From Psychromonas sp. B3M02 (GTDB lineage Bacteria; Pseudomonadota; Gammaproteobacteria; Enterobacterales; Psychromonadaceae), in the NCBI RefSeq assembly GCF_003318165.1, contig NZ_QOCB01000040.1, forward strand, positions 1-64,000: a DNA stretch of 64,000 bases, written 5' to 3'. Under the pieces are notes generated by a model that searched no databases, had not been told where the DNA came from, and saw nothing but the letters and a program-made list of their open reading frames with translations. Made by a program: the position numbers and the translations under genes. Below are positions 35,608-45,293 of the stretch, piece by piece. The stretch's first letter is position 1. Every line of letters begins with the position of its first letter.

Positions 35608-36522
35608 TTGTCAAAAATGAATGTCAAACAGCTTAAAGCCTTCAAAGAAGTCATGATAACCGGGTCTGTTTCTAAAGCCGCTAGTAATTTATTTAGGACT
35701 CAACCTGCGGTAAGTGCACAGTTAACAAGCTTAGAAAATGAAATTGGTATGGTTTTGTTTGAACGTAGAGAAGGGCGTTTATACCCTGTACCTGAAGCGG
35801 AATACTTACTCTCTGAAGCTGTTGAGATACTCGAAAAAATTGAAAATTTAGAAGATAATTTAACGCGAGTGCGTAACCTAGAGACGGGCAAGATCAATGT
35901 TGTTGCTATGTTGAGCCCTTCTATCTTCTTCTTACCTAAGCTGATTAGTGAGTTTGTTAAAGAGCGCGAAGGAGTCGATGTTTCACTTCTTTCACAAAGC
36001 TCTTTTCAGGCACAGCAGTTAGTTTCTGCACAACGTTATGATGTTGGTATCGTAGACCATATTGCAGAATCCTCTTCTCCATTATTAAAGCATGAACGAT
36101 TAGATTATCGCTGTTTATGTGCTGTATCTGTTAACGATCATTTAGCAAAAAAATCCTATATTACAGCAGAAGATCTTAGTGGTAAGCCATTAGCGATGTT
36201 GTCAGAATCGCATATGATACATGCGCAAATGAAGCAGGTTTTTAATGATCTCGGTTTAGTACTTAATATACGTTTTGAAACACAATACTTTTTACCACAG
36301 TTATCATTTGTTGAAAATGGCTTAGCTTGCGCGCTAATTGATCCCATTACTGTCGCTAGTTATCAAGAAAACTGTATTACTAAAGACAAGGTGGTTTTTT
36401 TGCCTTTTAAACCAGATATTACTTTCTCCATTTCTATTGTTACGCCAGCTCATCGTCCGCTTTCATTATTAGCATCAATGTTTGTTGATACACTTAAAAA
36501 TTCGTTAAAAAATTTGCAATAG
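35608..36522 (+). CDS. LysR-family regulator of the downstream catabolic locus
   Basis: This 304-residue regulator has an N-terminal winged helix (LKAFKEVMITGSVSKAASNL, RTQPAVSAQLTSLENEIGM) and a substrate-binding-protein-like effector domain. The HTH type resembles LysR/NocR/OccR-like activators of amino-acid and opine catabolism. It points the same way as ridA and following genes, with 165 bases between, so it probably controls them in response to the transported compound. Confidence 0.92.
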   Translation: MSKMNVKQLKAFKEVMITGSVSKAASNLFRTQPAVSAQLTSLENEIGMVLFERREGRLYPVPEAEYLLSEAVEILEKIENLEDNLTRVRNLETGKINVVAMLSPSIFFLPKLISEFVKEREGVDVSLLSQSSFQAQQLVSAQRYDVGIVDHIAESSSPLLKHERLDYRCLCAVSVNDHLAKKSYITAEDLSGKPLAMLSESHMIHAQMKQVFNDLGLVLNIRFETQYFLPQLSFVENGLACALIDPITVASYQENCITKDKVVFLPFKPDITFSISIVTPAHRPLSLLASMFVDTLKNSLKNLQ

Positions 36523-36686
36523 CACCACACAAAACCTATAAGAAAATTTTATAGGATACAAGATATTACTAATTTGCCTTAATAGCCGTTTCCCCCCATG
36601 ATTTCATTTGCTCTATTCGATACGTGAAGTATTCATTAAGAAAGTGCTTCATCGTTAACTATCTATTTTTTATTTAAGAGAACTCT

Positions 36687-37031
36687 ATGATCGAACGTAA
36701 ACACTCTAATAAAGTATTAAGCAAAATAGTGACAACAGAAACGACTGCTTATTTAGCAGGGCAAGTTGCCGATGACACCACACAAGATGTAGCGGGACAA
36801 ACTAAACAAATTTTAGCAAAAATAGATACGTTATTAGCGGAAGCAGGTACTGATAAAACTAAGATGCTAAGTGTGACCATCTGGTTGGCTAATATTGATG
36901 ATAAAGATGCAATGAATGGTGCTTGGTTTGACTGGATTAAGCCTGAAGATACACCTGCTCGAGCTTGTGTCGAGTCACGTTTAGCTCGTCCCGATATGTT
37001 GGTGGAAATGAAAGTAGAAGCGGCTCGTTAA
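36687..37031 (+). CDS. RidA-family enamine/imine deaminase
   Basis: This 114-residue protein belongs to the RidA/YjgF/Rid group, which hydrolyses reactive enamines and imines formed by amino-acid oxidation or PLP enzymes. The family C-terminal ARACVESRLARPDMLVEMKVEA includes the conserved Arg that binds the carboxylate and the closing Glu-x-Lys strand. Next to a DadA-like oxidase its role is clear by context: speeding hydrolysis of the oxidase's imino-acid product. It probably belongs to one of the Rid subgroups other than archetypal RidA. Confidence 0.9.
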   Translation: MIERKHSNKVLSKIVTTETTAYLAGQVADDTTQDVAGQTKQILAKIDTLLAEAGTDKTKMLSVTIWLANIDDKDAMNGAWFDWIKPEDTPARACVESRLARPDMLVEMKVEAAR

Positions 37032-37096
37032 TAATACTGTTAATAGTAACGTTAATGAATGAGATTGAGCCTAATTATACAAATACGAGGGAGTGT

Positions 37097-38350
37097 ATGT
37101 CGGAAAGCAAAAATATCGTCATCATTGGTGCGGGTATCATAGGTTTATCTTCTGCTTTATGGTTACAAAAAGCAGGGCACAAAGTCACTATTATTGATCG
37201 ACAAAAACCGGGGGAAGGCACTTCTTTTGGTAATGCAGGCGTGCTGGCTAGTTTTGCATGTTTGCCTTTTACTCGATTTAGTATGCTTGGCAAAATCCCT
37301 AAAATGTTATTGGATCAAAATAGCCCTTTATCTATTTCGTCACGTTATATTCCTGAGATGTGTCCTTATGCTTGGCAATACTTCCGTTCTTGTTTTCGCT
37401 ACCCCACTGCACGGGAAGCGTTAACTCAATTACAATCTAAAGCATTTGAATCTGACCAAGTCTTATTGAATATGACAGGAGGTCAATCTTTTGTTCGTAG
37501 TCAGGGGAGTCTCGCTTTATTAGCCGATCCAGAGAGTATCGAGAAAATACGTAAGGGAGAAGTACTGGAGCGACAGGGGCAAGGCGTGAATTTATCTCTA
37601 TGTAATGCTAAACAGGTACAGGAAATGGAGCCGAGTCTAGCACCTTTTTATGCAGGCGGTATCTATTATCCAGATACACGTTTCACTGTTAGCCCGATCC
37701 AACTCAGTCGTTGTTATGCTGAGTACTTTATAGCGCATGGTGGAACCATTGTAGAGGATGAAGTGCAATCTATTAACACCAATAATCAAGGAGTAGAAGT
37801 TCAGCTGGCTACGGATGTACAACATTTTGAACATCTAGTGATCGCAGCTGGTACAGCTTCTAAAACATTGGTTAAACAGCTTAAAATCAATCTTCCATTA
37901 GTCAGTGAACGAGGCTATCACTTGATGATTAATTCAAGCAGTAATAAAAAGCCTTTATCACGTCCAGTCGCATGGTTAGATAAGTCTATTTTTATGACGC
38001 CGATACAAAAGCAAATTCGCCTTGCAGGTACAGCAGAGTTTGCTGATATTAATGCACCAGCTGTACAAAGACGCATCGAGAACCTAAAAAAAGTCGCTAG
38101 TGCTATGTTAGAAGGAGAGGCAGAGGTGACGTCAGATTGGTTAGGAAGCCGACCTTCAACACCTGACTCTTTACCTATTATTGGTCACTTACCTACTCAA
38201 CCCAAAGTGACTTTAGCCTTCGGCCATGGGCATTTAGGGTTAACCCTCAGTGCGGTGACAGGCCGTCTTGTCAGTGAAATAATTGCAGGCGAGACACCTT
38301 GTGTAGATCTCGCTGCTTTTTCACCAATGCGTTTTAACTCATTAATTTAA
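37097..38350 (+). CDS. DadA-type FAD-dependent D-amino-acid dehydrogenase
   Basis: This 417-residue flavoprotein oxidises an amino acid or amine to the imine, passing electrons to the membrane chain. It has the N-terminal FAD motif VIIGAGIIGLSSALWLQKAG with the acidic IIDR end, the GEGTSFGNAG loop and the C-terminal LGSRPSTPDSLPIIG and GHGHLGLTLSAVTGRLVSE typical of the DAO/DadA family. The frame extends upstream to 36965 inside ridA, but ATG 37097 with AGGGAG before it is the likely start. The preferred substrate is unknown. Confidence 0.92.
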   Translation: MSESKNIVIIGAGIIGLSSALWLQKAGHKVTIIDRQKPGEGTSFGNAGVLASFACLPFTRFSMLGKIPKMLLDQNSPLSISSRYIPEMCPYAWQYFRSCFRYPTAREALTQLQSKAFESDQVLLNMTGGQSFVRSQGSLALLADPESIEKIRKGEVLERQGQGVNLSLCNAKQVQEMEPSLAPFYAGGIYYPDTRFTVSPIQLSRCYAEYFIAHGGTIVEDEVQSINTNNQGVEVQLATDVQHFEHLVIAAGTASKTLVKQLKINLPLVSERGYHLMINSSSNKKPLSRPVAWLDKSIFMTPIQKQIRLAGTAEFADINAPAVQRRIENLKKVASAMLEGEAEVTSDWLGSRPSTPDSLPIIGHLPTQPKVTLAFGHGHLGLTLSAVTGRLVSEIIAGETPCVDLAAFSPMRFNSLI

Positions 38351-38460
38351 ATTAACATTTTTTATCGTTGTACATCTATCTGGTTTAAACAGATTCTATT
38401 ATGAATAAGGTGTGACATCAGATAGACATAAAAACTAATTAATAATAAGGAAACTATTTT

Positions 38461-39321
38461 ATGAAAAAATTCGGTTTTATTGGACTAGGCATTATGGGCA
38501 ATGCAATGGCATTGAATTTGGTTAAAGCTGGATTAGATGTGACTGTTTGGAATCGTAATAGCGAAAAATGTTCAGCGCTAGTTGCACAGGGTGCAAAGCA
38601 AGGTAATACACCAAGAGAGGTGGCAGAAGCCTGTGATATTACCTTTACTATTGTCTCTGATCCTACGGCTGCTTTAGCTATTTGCGAAGGCCCTGATGGC
38701 GTTGTTGCTGGTATTGGTGAAGGGCGTAGTTATATTGATATGTCTACCGTGGATGATGCCACTTCACAAAAGATCTCTGCTGCGATCACCGAGGCGGGTG
38801 GACGATTTTTAGAAGCTCCTGTATCAGGTACTAAAAAGCCAGCTGAAGATGGTACGTTAATTATTTTAGCCGCAGGTGATAAATCTGTGTACGACGATGC
38901 GTTACCTGCTTTTGAAATAATGGGAAAAATGTCACCATATTTAGGTGAAATTGGTCAAGGTGCTAAAATGAAGCTGGTGGTCAATATGATCATGGGTGGC
39001 ATGTTAAGTATTTTCAGTGAAGGTGTGTCATTGGGTTTAAAAGCTGATCTTGATGGTGAGCAACTATTAGAGATCATTGCTGCAGGTGCTATGGCAAATC
39101 CAATGTTTGCAGTTAAAGGGCCGATGTTATTAGCTGAGCAGTACGATACCAGTTTTCCACTTAAACATATGCAAAAGGATATGCGTCTAGCAGTTGATTT
39201 AGGAGACCAATTAGATTTATCACTGCCAACGGCTGCTACCAGTAACGAGTCTTTCAAACAGGCTCGTAAAGCGGGTTATGCTGATGAAGATATTGCTGCT
39301 ATTTACAAAACTGTGAAATAA
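38461..39321 (+). CDS. 3-hydroxyisobutyrate dehydrogenase-family reductase (GarR-like)
   Basis: This 286-residue beta-hydroxyacid dehydrogenase has the NAD(P) motif FGFIGLGIMGNAMALNLVKAG, the substrate-binding VSGTKKPAEDGTL and the catalytic lysine helix GAKMKLVVNMIMGG. Family members interconvert 3-hydroxy acids and semialdehydes (3-hydroxyisobutyrate, tartronate semialdehyde, succinic semialdehyde). Here it would act on an aldehyde acid produced after deamination. The ribosome-binding site AAGGAAA precedes the ATG. Confidence 0.92.
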   Translation: MKKFGFIGLGIMGNAMALNLVKAGLDVTVWNRNSEKCSALVAQGAKQGNTPREVAEACDITFTIVSDPTAALAICEGPDGVVAGIGEGRSYIDMSTVDDATSQKISAAITEAGGRFLEAPVSGTKKPAEDGTLIILAAGDKSVYDDALPAFEIMGKMSPYLGEIGQGAKMKLVVNMIMGGMLSIFSEGVSLGLKADLDGEQLLEIIAAGAMANPMFAVKGPMLLAEQYDTSFPLKHMQKDMRLAVDLGDQLDLSLPTAATSNESFKQARKAGYADEDIAAIYKTVK

Positions 39322-39790
39322 ATAATTTCTTGCCCTCTTCACTTCTTGTTGAAGTCATCACTTTAATCTTGTTCGAGTAGAGTCAATAGTCGTAGCCATG
39401 CTCAATCGGGAGTGGTTACGACTTTTGTAGTTCTACCTGTCATTTCAGCATGTCACTTCCATTTATTTTTTCGTTTATTCCTACTGACCTGCCTTTTATT
39501 ACTATTTTCCTGTTGTTTTAAGCTAATTAGGTCTGAAACATGCCATGAATATAAAGGCGGGTTTATAGTCGGGATGCTTGTGAAACAAGGCGCAGCAGTA
39601 AACTTTATGATCCCCATAACTCTTTTCATCAGCTGCACTTTTTTTGTGCACTTTGCACTCAATTAATACATTCTGTAACCATTAAAATTAATTATTTTGT
39701 GTCTTTTGTAAGTTCAGATGAGGGCCTATATTAAACATTCAATTGTTATTACATCACGTTTTTACTGCAATCAATGGAATGGAGAATACA
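39322..39790. other. Intergenic region before the first amino-acid ABC transporter
   Basis: About 470 bases without a convincing gene. An 84-codon frame at 39412-39666 has cysteine- and phenylalanine-rich composition and no ribosome-binding site, so I treat it as spurious. A promoter for the transporter genes is likely in the AT-rich end (39660-39760), but no element is clear enough to name. Confidence 0.4.
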
Positions 39791-40618
39791 ATGAAATTTT
39801 TTAACACTTTAAAAGTTGCAACAATAGGGTTAATGGCCATTTTTGCTCTTAACACAACCGCCGCAGCACAAACCACATTAGAAGATATTCAACACTCAGG
39901 TAAATTGAGAATTGGGGGGGTAACGGACGCCGCTCCTACCTTTAAAAAAGACAGACGGTCTGGTGAATGGGAAGGTATTTTTATCGATATCGCTGAATCT
40001 TTAGCTAAAGATTTAGGTGTGGAATTAGAGATTGTGACAACCACATGGGGCAACTCTGTACTCGATTTACAGTCCGATAAAATTGATATCATGTTTGGTT
40101 TGAATCCAACAGAAGCACGTAAGAAGGTTATCGACTTTTCTACCCCTGTTTTTAATAACGCATTTACGTTAGTGGTACGTGACGATGCCAAGTTTGAAAC
40201 CTGGGAAGACTATAACAAGCCCGAAATTCGTATCGCCGTTGATGCGGGCTCTGCACATGACGCAACAGTCACTAAGTTATTACCAAATGCCACTATCCTA
40301 CGTTTTGACAATGTCAGTGAAGCTTCGATTGCATTACAGTCAGGTAAAGCTGATGCACAATGTTTTGTAATGATGTTGAGCTTACCTATCGTTAAGAAAA
40401 ACCCGCAATTAGGCACAGTTATCGCTCCTTCTCCTGTTTCTTATACTACTTCTCATGCAGGCTTTCAGAAAAAAATAGGTGATACTAGTTTACAAGAATA
40501 TGTGAATGCATGGCTTGCAAAAAACAGTGAAAGTGGATTCATCGGTGAAGCAGTTAAACGTAACATGTCACTGGTGGGGGTAACACCTGAAGACTTCCCA
40601 TCTAACTTAAAACTTTAA
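39791..40618 (+). CDS. Amino-acid ABC transporter substrate-binding protein
   Basis: This 275-residue periplasmic protein has a signal peptide (MKFFNTLKVATIGLMAIFAL to TTAAA, cut before QTT) and the bacterial SBP family 3 fold: LRIGGVTDAAPTFKKD, FIDIAESLAKDLGVELEIV, DIMFGLNPTEARKKVIDFSTPVF. It should bind a polar amino acid. An in-frame upstream start at 39743 would disturb the signal peptide, so ATG 39791 with GGAG before it is chosen. The permease and ATPase follow. Confidence 0.93.
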   Translation: MKFFNTLKVATIGLMAIFALNTTAAAQTTLEDIQHSGKLRIGGVTDAAPTFKKDRRSGEWEGIFIDIAESLAKDLGVELEIVTTTWGNSVLDLQSDKIDIMFGLNPTEARKKVIDFSTPVFNNAFTLVVRDDAKFETWEDYNKPEIRIAVDAGSAHDATVTKLLPNATILRFDNVSEASIALQSGKADAQCFVMMLSLPIVKKNPQLGTVIAPSPVSYTTSHAGFQKKIGDTSLQEYVNAWLAKNSESGFIGEAVKRNMSLVGVTPEDFPSNLKL

Positions 40619-40669
40619 GGCTGCTTAACCTTTTAACTTGCCACTTTAACTTATAGGAACGTCATCATT

Positions 40670-41332
40670 ATGTATCAATGGAACTTTTCATGGCTTTGGG
40701 ATAATTATGATTTTTTATTTAGTGGATTAATGGTCACCATTTTATTATCAGCGGCGGTTGTTGTTGCAGGTTTAATCTTAGGGACCGTTAATGCATTAGG
40801 TACTATTTCTAGACACAAATTTTTTAGAATTATCTCAATATCTATGATTGAAGTCTCTCGCTGTACCCCAGTTTTAGTGGCTTTAATTTGGATTTACTAT
40901 GCGCTACCTATTTTAATTGGTGTAGAAATTTCAGCATTAACAGCCTCATTTATTGCATTGACTCTGTATGGAGCCTCTTTTTATGCGGAGATCATTCGAG
41001 GGGGAATTCAAGGTGTTGATCCAGGCCAATATGAAGCAGGTGAAGCAATTGGTTTAATGCACGGTGATATTTTACGTCGCATTATTCTACCTCAAGCCAT
41101 CAGAAAGATGCTGCCTTCTTTGGTTAATCAGTCTGTTATTAACTTAAAGAACACATCATTAGTTTCAGTATTAGCAATACCAGACTTGTTATATCAAGGT
41201 AAGTTAATCGCGCTTGAAACTTTTAGGCCTTTAGAGGTTTATACGGTCGTCGCATTATTTTACTTCGCCCTTCTTTTTCCTTTAACCATGCTAGTACGTC
41301 ACCTTGAGTCACGTAACAGCGTAAAACACTAA
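40670..41332 (+). CDS. Amino-acid ABC transporter permease
   Basis: This 220-residue inner-membrane permease of the HisM/GlnP type has about five helices and the EAA loop [28 protein letters not shown] (read in parts). The segment [20 protein letters not shown] is typical of polar amino-acid uptake permeases. Only one permease is encoded, so it likely forms a homodimer. Confidence 0.93.
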   Translation: MYQWNFSWLWDNYDFLFSGLMVTILLSAAVVVAGLILGTVNALGTISRHKFFRIISISMIEVSRCTPVLVALIWIYYALPILIGVEISALTASFIALTLYGASFYAEIIRGGIQGVDPGQYEAGEAIGLMHGDILRRIILPQAIRKMLPSLVNQSVINLKNTSLVSVLAIPDLLYQGKLIALETFRPLEVYTVVALFYFALLFPLTMLVRHLESRNSVKH

Positions 41333-41343
41333 AAGGTTTAATT

Positions 41344-42099
41344 ATGATCAGAATCGATGCAATTCAAAAACAATTTGGTGACCTTGTAGTGTTACGTGAT
41401 GTTAATTTAAAAATTGAGAAAGGAGAAGTGGTGGCATTAATTGGCCCTTCTGGCTCAGGGAAGTCGACGTTATTACGTTGTTTGAATGTACTCGTTCCAC
41501 CTGATGCAGGGCGTATTGAAATAGGTAATACCAGAATGGTGTTTGGTGAATCACGCCTACAATTGAAACCCAAAGAGCTAGCCGAATTTCGTCGTCACAC
41601 TGGCATGGTGTTTCAGCACTTTAATCTTTTCCCACATATGACAGTACTACAAAATGTCATGGAAGGGCCGGTAACAGCCAAGAAAATGAATAAACAGGAA
41701 GCACAAGAATTAGCCATGGCACAGCTTGAGAAAGTAGGTATGAGTATTAAGGCTAACGATTATCCATCTTCTTTATCAGGTGGGCAGAAACAGCGTATTG
41801 CAATCGCTCGGGCCTTAGCAATGGAACCTCAGGTGATCTTGTTTGATGAAGCGACCTCAGCGTTAGACCCTGAATTAGTGGGGGAAGTATTGTCGGTCAT
41901 GAAGGAGTTAGCAGCAGAGGGGATGACGATGATTGTAGTGACACATGAGATGTCCTTTGCAAGAGAAGTCGCTAACCGAGTGGTCTTTATGAGAGATGGC
42001 GTGGTGGTGGAGGATGGACCAGCAAAACAAGTTATCGACCACCCTAAAGATGAAAGAACTAAAGCCTTTTTATCTCATTTTCATGCTAATGAGCATTAA
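41344..42099 (+). CDS. Amino-acid ABC transporter ATP-binding protein
   Basis: This 251-residue ATPase is of the GlnQ/HisP class: Walker [15 protein letters not shown]-loop [13 protein letters not shown], signature [15 protein letters not shown], Walker [15 protein letters not shown] and the H-loop VTHEM. It powers import through the permease encoded 11 bases upstream. Confidence 0.95.
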   Translation: MIRIDAIQKQFGDLVVLRDVNLKIEKGEVVALIGPSGSGKSTLLRCLNVLVPPDAGRIEIGNTRMVFGESRLQLKPKELAEFRRHTGMVFQHFNLFPHMTVLQNVMEGPVTAKKMNKQEAQELAMAQLEKVGMSIKANDYPSSLSGGQKQRIAIARALAMEPQVILFDEATSALDPELVGEVLSVMKELAAEGMTMIVVTHEMSFAREVANRVVFMRDGVVVEDGPAKQVIDHPKDERTKAFLSHFHANEH

Positions 42100-42214
42100 G
42101 AATAACCCTGTATTTTGGTCATTATCGGCAAATTAAGGTTGTATGTGCTGTGCATAAACAATCACCTTGCTGCTCAATGATGAAGGGTAATTTTTGTTAA
42201 AATAAGGAATTATA

Positions 42215-43519
42215 ATGGATAACTCATTAACCTCTCAATGGGTGGAAGATTTTGAAGGTAGCACTGTTCCCGATACGATTATCTCTTCAGGCAAAGGTGG
42301 ATGGGCGAAAATTGTTGGCCATGATTATGCCTATGAAGCGGTTTCTGGACATAGTTGTTTAAATTTAGGGCACGCTCATCCAGAGTTGATAGAAGCTGCC
42401 ACCGAAGGTTTAAAAACACTCTCTTATTGTTCTCCTGAGCATCAAAGTTATGCCAGCATTGAGTTGTCGAATCGTTTGAGTGATTTATTAGGTGGGAGCT
42501 ATAAAATAAAATATGCAATCAGTGGTTCATCGGCTAATGAGATGGCATTGAACATTGCGCGTAAACGTTGGCAAGCATTGGGTTTCACTGAAAAAACGGT
42601 GTGTTTATCATTAGACAGAAGCTATCACGGTAACCTTGGTCAAGCTAAGCAAGTGACTGGTTTTGCTCCTTTTAAAGTTGATACTCACATTACTTATGAT
42701 GACTTTGTTTATATCTCTAGTGCGCGCAATGCGAGTACTGGTACAGTGTATTCATTAAGTGAAATACGAGCGCAACTTGAAGCTAAAATTGCAGAGATTG
42801 GACAAGATCGTATCGCCTGTTTATTTGTAGAGCCAGTTGGGTTTGCTGGTGGCGTCATTATTCCGCCAAAAGGTTATTTGAAGTTATTAAGATCGCTTTG
42901 CGATCAATATCAAATTAGCTTAGTAGTTGATGAAGTGATCACGGGATTTGGTCGTACAGGTACTTGGTTTGGATTTCAGCAAGAAGGGATCCGGCCTGAT
43001 ATGGTTACTATGGGAAAAGGCATTACAGCTGGTTATTTTCCTTTAGCTGCGGTTGCAGTAGATGAGCCGATTTATGATGATTTACTAGCGCATAACATGC
43101 CACTTAAAATGGTGATCACTATGGCAGGGCATCCTACTGGATGTAGTATTGCCTTAAAAGCAATAGAGATAATTCAACGCGATAACTTATGTAATAAAAT
43201 TGCAGATAACGAGCAGCGTATTAATGCTTATTTTTCACAAATAAAACAACAACCTATTTTGCAAGATATTCGTGGTTTTGGGCATATGTGGGGATTAGAG
43301 TTTTGTGATTATTATGGATATTCAGCGGCTGAGTTAGCAAATAGTGTTGCTGAAGTTTGTCAACAAAATGCTTGTATTGTGGCTGCTGCAGACGGCATTA
43401 TTCGTATTAATCCACCGCTTAATATTAATCAAGAAGAGTGTGATATGATGAGCCAAGCCATTGTTAATGCTGTTAATAGTGTAACGAATTTAGTCAAAGT
43501 TAAACTTGCAAAGGGATAA
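42215..43519 (+). CDS. Class III PLP-dependent aminotransferase
   Basis: This 434-residue enzyme belongs to the omega-amino-acid/4-aminobutyrate aminotransferase family. The PLP site is VVDEVITGFGRTG (the Asp binding the pyridine N) with the Schiff-base lysine in VTMGKGITAGYFPLAA. SGSSANEMALNIARK binds the phosphate. Substrates may be an omega-amino acid or beta-amino acid. With the ABC transporter, DadA-like oxidase and beta-hydroxyacid dehydrogenase it makes a nitrogen-compound catabolic set. A MocR regulator gene follows 3 bases later. Confidence 0.92.
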   Translation: MDNSLTSQWVEDFEGSTVPDTIISSGKGGWAKIVGHDYAYEAVSGHSCLNLGHAHPELIEAATEGLKTLSYCSPEHQSYASIELSNRLSDLLGGSYKIKYAISGSSANEMALNIARKRWQALGFTEKTVCLSLDRSYHGNLGQAKQVTGFAPFKVDTHITYDDFVYISSARNASTGTVYSLSEIRAQLEAKIAEIGQDRIACLFVEPVGFAGGVIIPPKGYLKLLRSLCDQYQISLVVDEVITGFGRTGTWFGFQQEGIRPDMVTMGKGITAGYFPLAAVAVDEPIYDDLLAHNMPLKMVITMAGHPTGCSIALKAIEIIQRDNLCNKIADNEQRINAYFSQIKQQPILQDIRGFGHMWGLEFCDYYGYSAAELANSVAEVCQQNACIVAAADGIIRINPPLNINQEECDMMSQAIVNAVNSVTNLVKVKLAKG

Positions 43520-43522
43520 TTG

Positions 43523-45007
43523 ATGTTTGGTGTTGAAATTGTTGCACGTTATATTCAGATTGATCGGCAGTCTTCAACACCACTTTTTTTACAAACCAAA
43601 AAAGGGCTTGAGCAAGCGATTATTGAAGGCCACTTTCAAAGTATAAAACTACCATCAACCCGTAATTTAGCAGAGCAACTTAATGTCAGCCTGAATACTG
43701 TGTTAATGGCTTATGAAGAGCTAGAAGCACAAGGTATCATCTATTCTAAAGCGCGTTCAGGACGTTATGTTAATCCAGAAATCGCTACCCAAGAATCGTT
43801 AAAAACAGTCAGCAAAGCAACGCCTTCTGAACAAGGGTGGATGGCGCGTGCTAAAAGTACTGCTACCCCTGGTAATCCAGTGCAATTACAGCGCTCAGCA
43901 GTGGATGCAGAGTTGCCCTTTCCTTTTATTACCGCTTCTATTCCTGAAGATAGCTTCCCCAGCGCTGCCTGGGTTAAAGCATCCCGAGAAGCATTACAAG
44001 CAGGTAGTAGAAAGTTTAGTTTATATGATAATTTTGGTGCTGATGATCCGGTGCTTATTGATATTGTTTTAAAAGAGCTTTTAGTGTCGAGAGGCATTAA
44101 AGCAAGTGCAGAAAACATCATATTAACAGTGGGCACACAACATGCATTATTCTTAATTTCAGAGTTGTTGATAAAAAAGGGCACACCTGTTGCTGTTGAA
44201 GAGCCGGGATACCCTGATGCTCGCCATGCTTTTTTAAGGGCGGGCGCAAATATTTGCCCAGTACCCGTTGACGACAGTGGTATCAATTTAGAGTCGATCC
44301 CGAATAATACCGAAATTATTTATACAACGCCTAGCCATCAATTACCCAGTAATATCAGTATGTCGATGCCTCGAAAAGCCGGATTACTGCAAAAAGCCAA
44401 GCAGATCGACTGTTGTATTATTGAAGATGACTATGATGCAGAGATGCGCTTTATTGGCCGTTCATCGCCCCCTATTGCCTCTCAAGGTTTAGATAATGTT
44501 ATCTATATCAGTGGGTTTTCAAAGTATTTAGGCGCTGTTTGTCGCATTGCTTATATCATTGCGCATAAAGATATCATTTCATCATTGTTGGATATTCGTC
44601 GTTATCAATTACGTAATCTCTCAGGCCATGAGCAACGTACTTTAGCTCACTTTATTGCTAATGGTGGTTATGATCAGCAGCTTCGGAACTTACGTAAAGT
44701 GGCAAAAAAGAGATGGAAACTATGTCAAAAACTTATTAAAGAGTTGTTGCCGGAATGGAAGTTCACCACGTCAACTGGTGGTTTAAATCTATGGGTTGAA
44801 GTGCCTGCCGACATAAATACCACTGTATTAGCCAGTCACTTACGAAAGCAGGGTGTCGTGATAGAACCTGGTCCAGTATTTTTTTCTCAACACGAGCAGG
44901 GCAATAATTTCATCAAGCTCGGTTTTATACTGCTTAATGAAGAACAATTGCGTGAAGGGTTAACCAAAATCGCTACTTATATTAACTCAAATCTGCTTCA
45001 TAAATAA
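43523..45007 (+). CDS. MocR/PdxR-type GntR regulator with aminotransferase domain
   Basis: This 494-residue regulator fuses an N-terminal GntR winged helix (TRNLAEQLNVSLNTVLMAYEELEAQG, residues about 40-75) to a C-terminal class I aminotransferase-like domain that binds PLP, with the lysine in YISGFSKYLGAVCR. MocR proteins sense PLP-amino-acid adducts and usually control neighbouring aminotransferase or transport genes. ATG 43523 with AAAGGGA upstream is preferred to the TTG at 43520. It probably regulates the aminotransferase and transporter genes before it. Confidence 0.92.
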   Translation: MFGVEIVARYIQIDRQSSTPLFLQTKKGLEQAIIEGHFQSIKLPSTRNLAEQLNVSLNTVLMAYEELEAQGIIYSKARSGRYVNPEIATQESLKTVSKATPSEQGWMARAKSTATPGNPVQLQRSAVDAELPFPFITASIPEDSFPSAAWVKASREALQAGSRKFSLYDNFGADDPVLIDIVLKELLVSRGIKASAENIILTVGTQHALFLISELLIKKGTPVAVEEPGYPDARHAFLRAGANICPVPVDDSGINLESIPNNTEIIYTTPSHQLPSNISMSMPRKAGLLQKAKQIDCCIIEDDYDAEMRFIGRSSPPIASQGLDNVIYISGFSKYLGAVCRIAYIIAHKDIISSLLDIRRYQLRNLSGHEQRTLAHFIANGGYDQQLRNLRKVAKKRWKLCQKLIKELLPEWKFTTSTGGLNLWVEVPADINTTVLASHLRKQGVVIEPGPVFFSQHEQGNNFIKLGFILLNEEQLREGLTKIATYINSNLLHK

Positions 45008-45177
45008 TCTACTTCATTCAGTAAATTTACTTTAAATTATCTCAGCTTTGTTAGATACCTTTAATAGGATTGTAACGTTTATCGTTTTACTATTTTTTTC
45101 ACTATCAATGCTGATGCTAAGAATAAATCATCTGCGCTTTTATAAATATCCCTTCTTAACTAGTAATCACTTATTAC

Positions 45178-45200
45178 ATAGTGTTATGTTATAACATTTC
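45178..45200. promoter_or_regulatory. Zur box upstream of the zinc-starvation cluster
   Basis: The right half TATAACATTTC (45190-45200) is a perfect half of the gammaproteobacterial Zur palindrome GAAATGTTATA-N-TATAACATTTC. The left half (45178-45188) keeps the TGTTAT core. Inside it ATGTTATAACAT (45186-45197) is a perfect 12-base palindrome. It lies 94 bases before the DUF1826 gene, at the head of a cluster with CobW, a dihydroorotase paralogue and zur itself, which are known Zur-controlled functions. Confidence 0.78.
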
Positions 45201-45293
45201 TTAAAGATTGAAGTAATGCCATTTAAACAGTAAAGAGTACTTGTTTAAATGGCAAAACCTAGAGCAAGTTATGAACAATAGAAGGGTAATTAT

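Noticed and set aside
39412..39666. 84-codon open frame before the ABC transporter
   Set aside because: Phe/Cys-rich chance composition, weak start and no ribosome-binding site.
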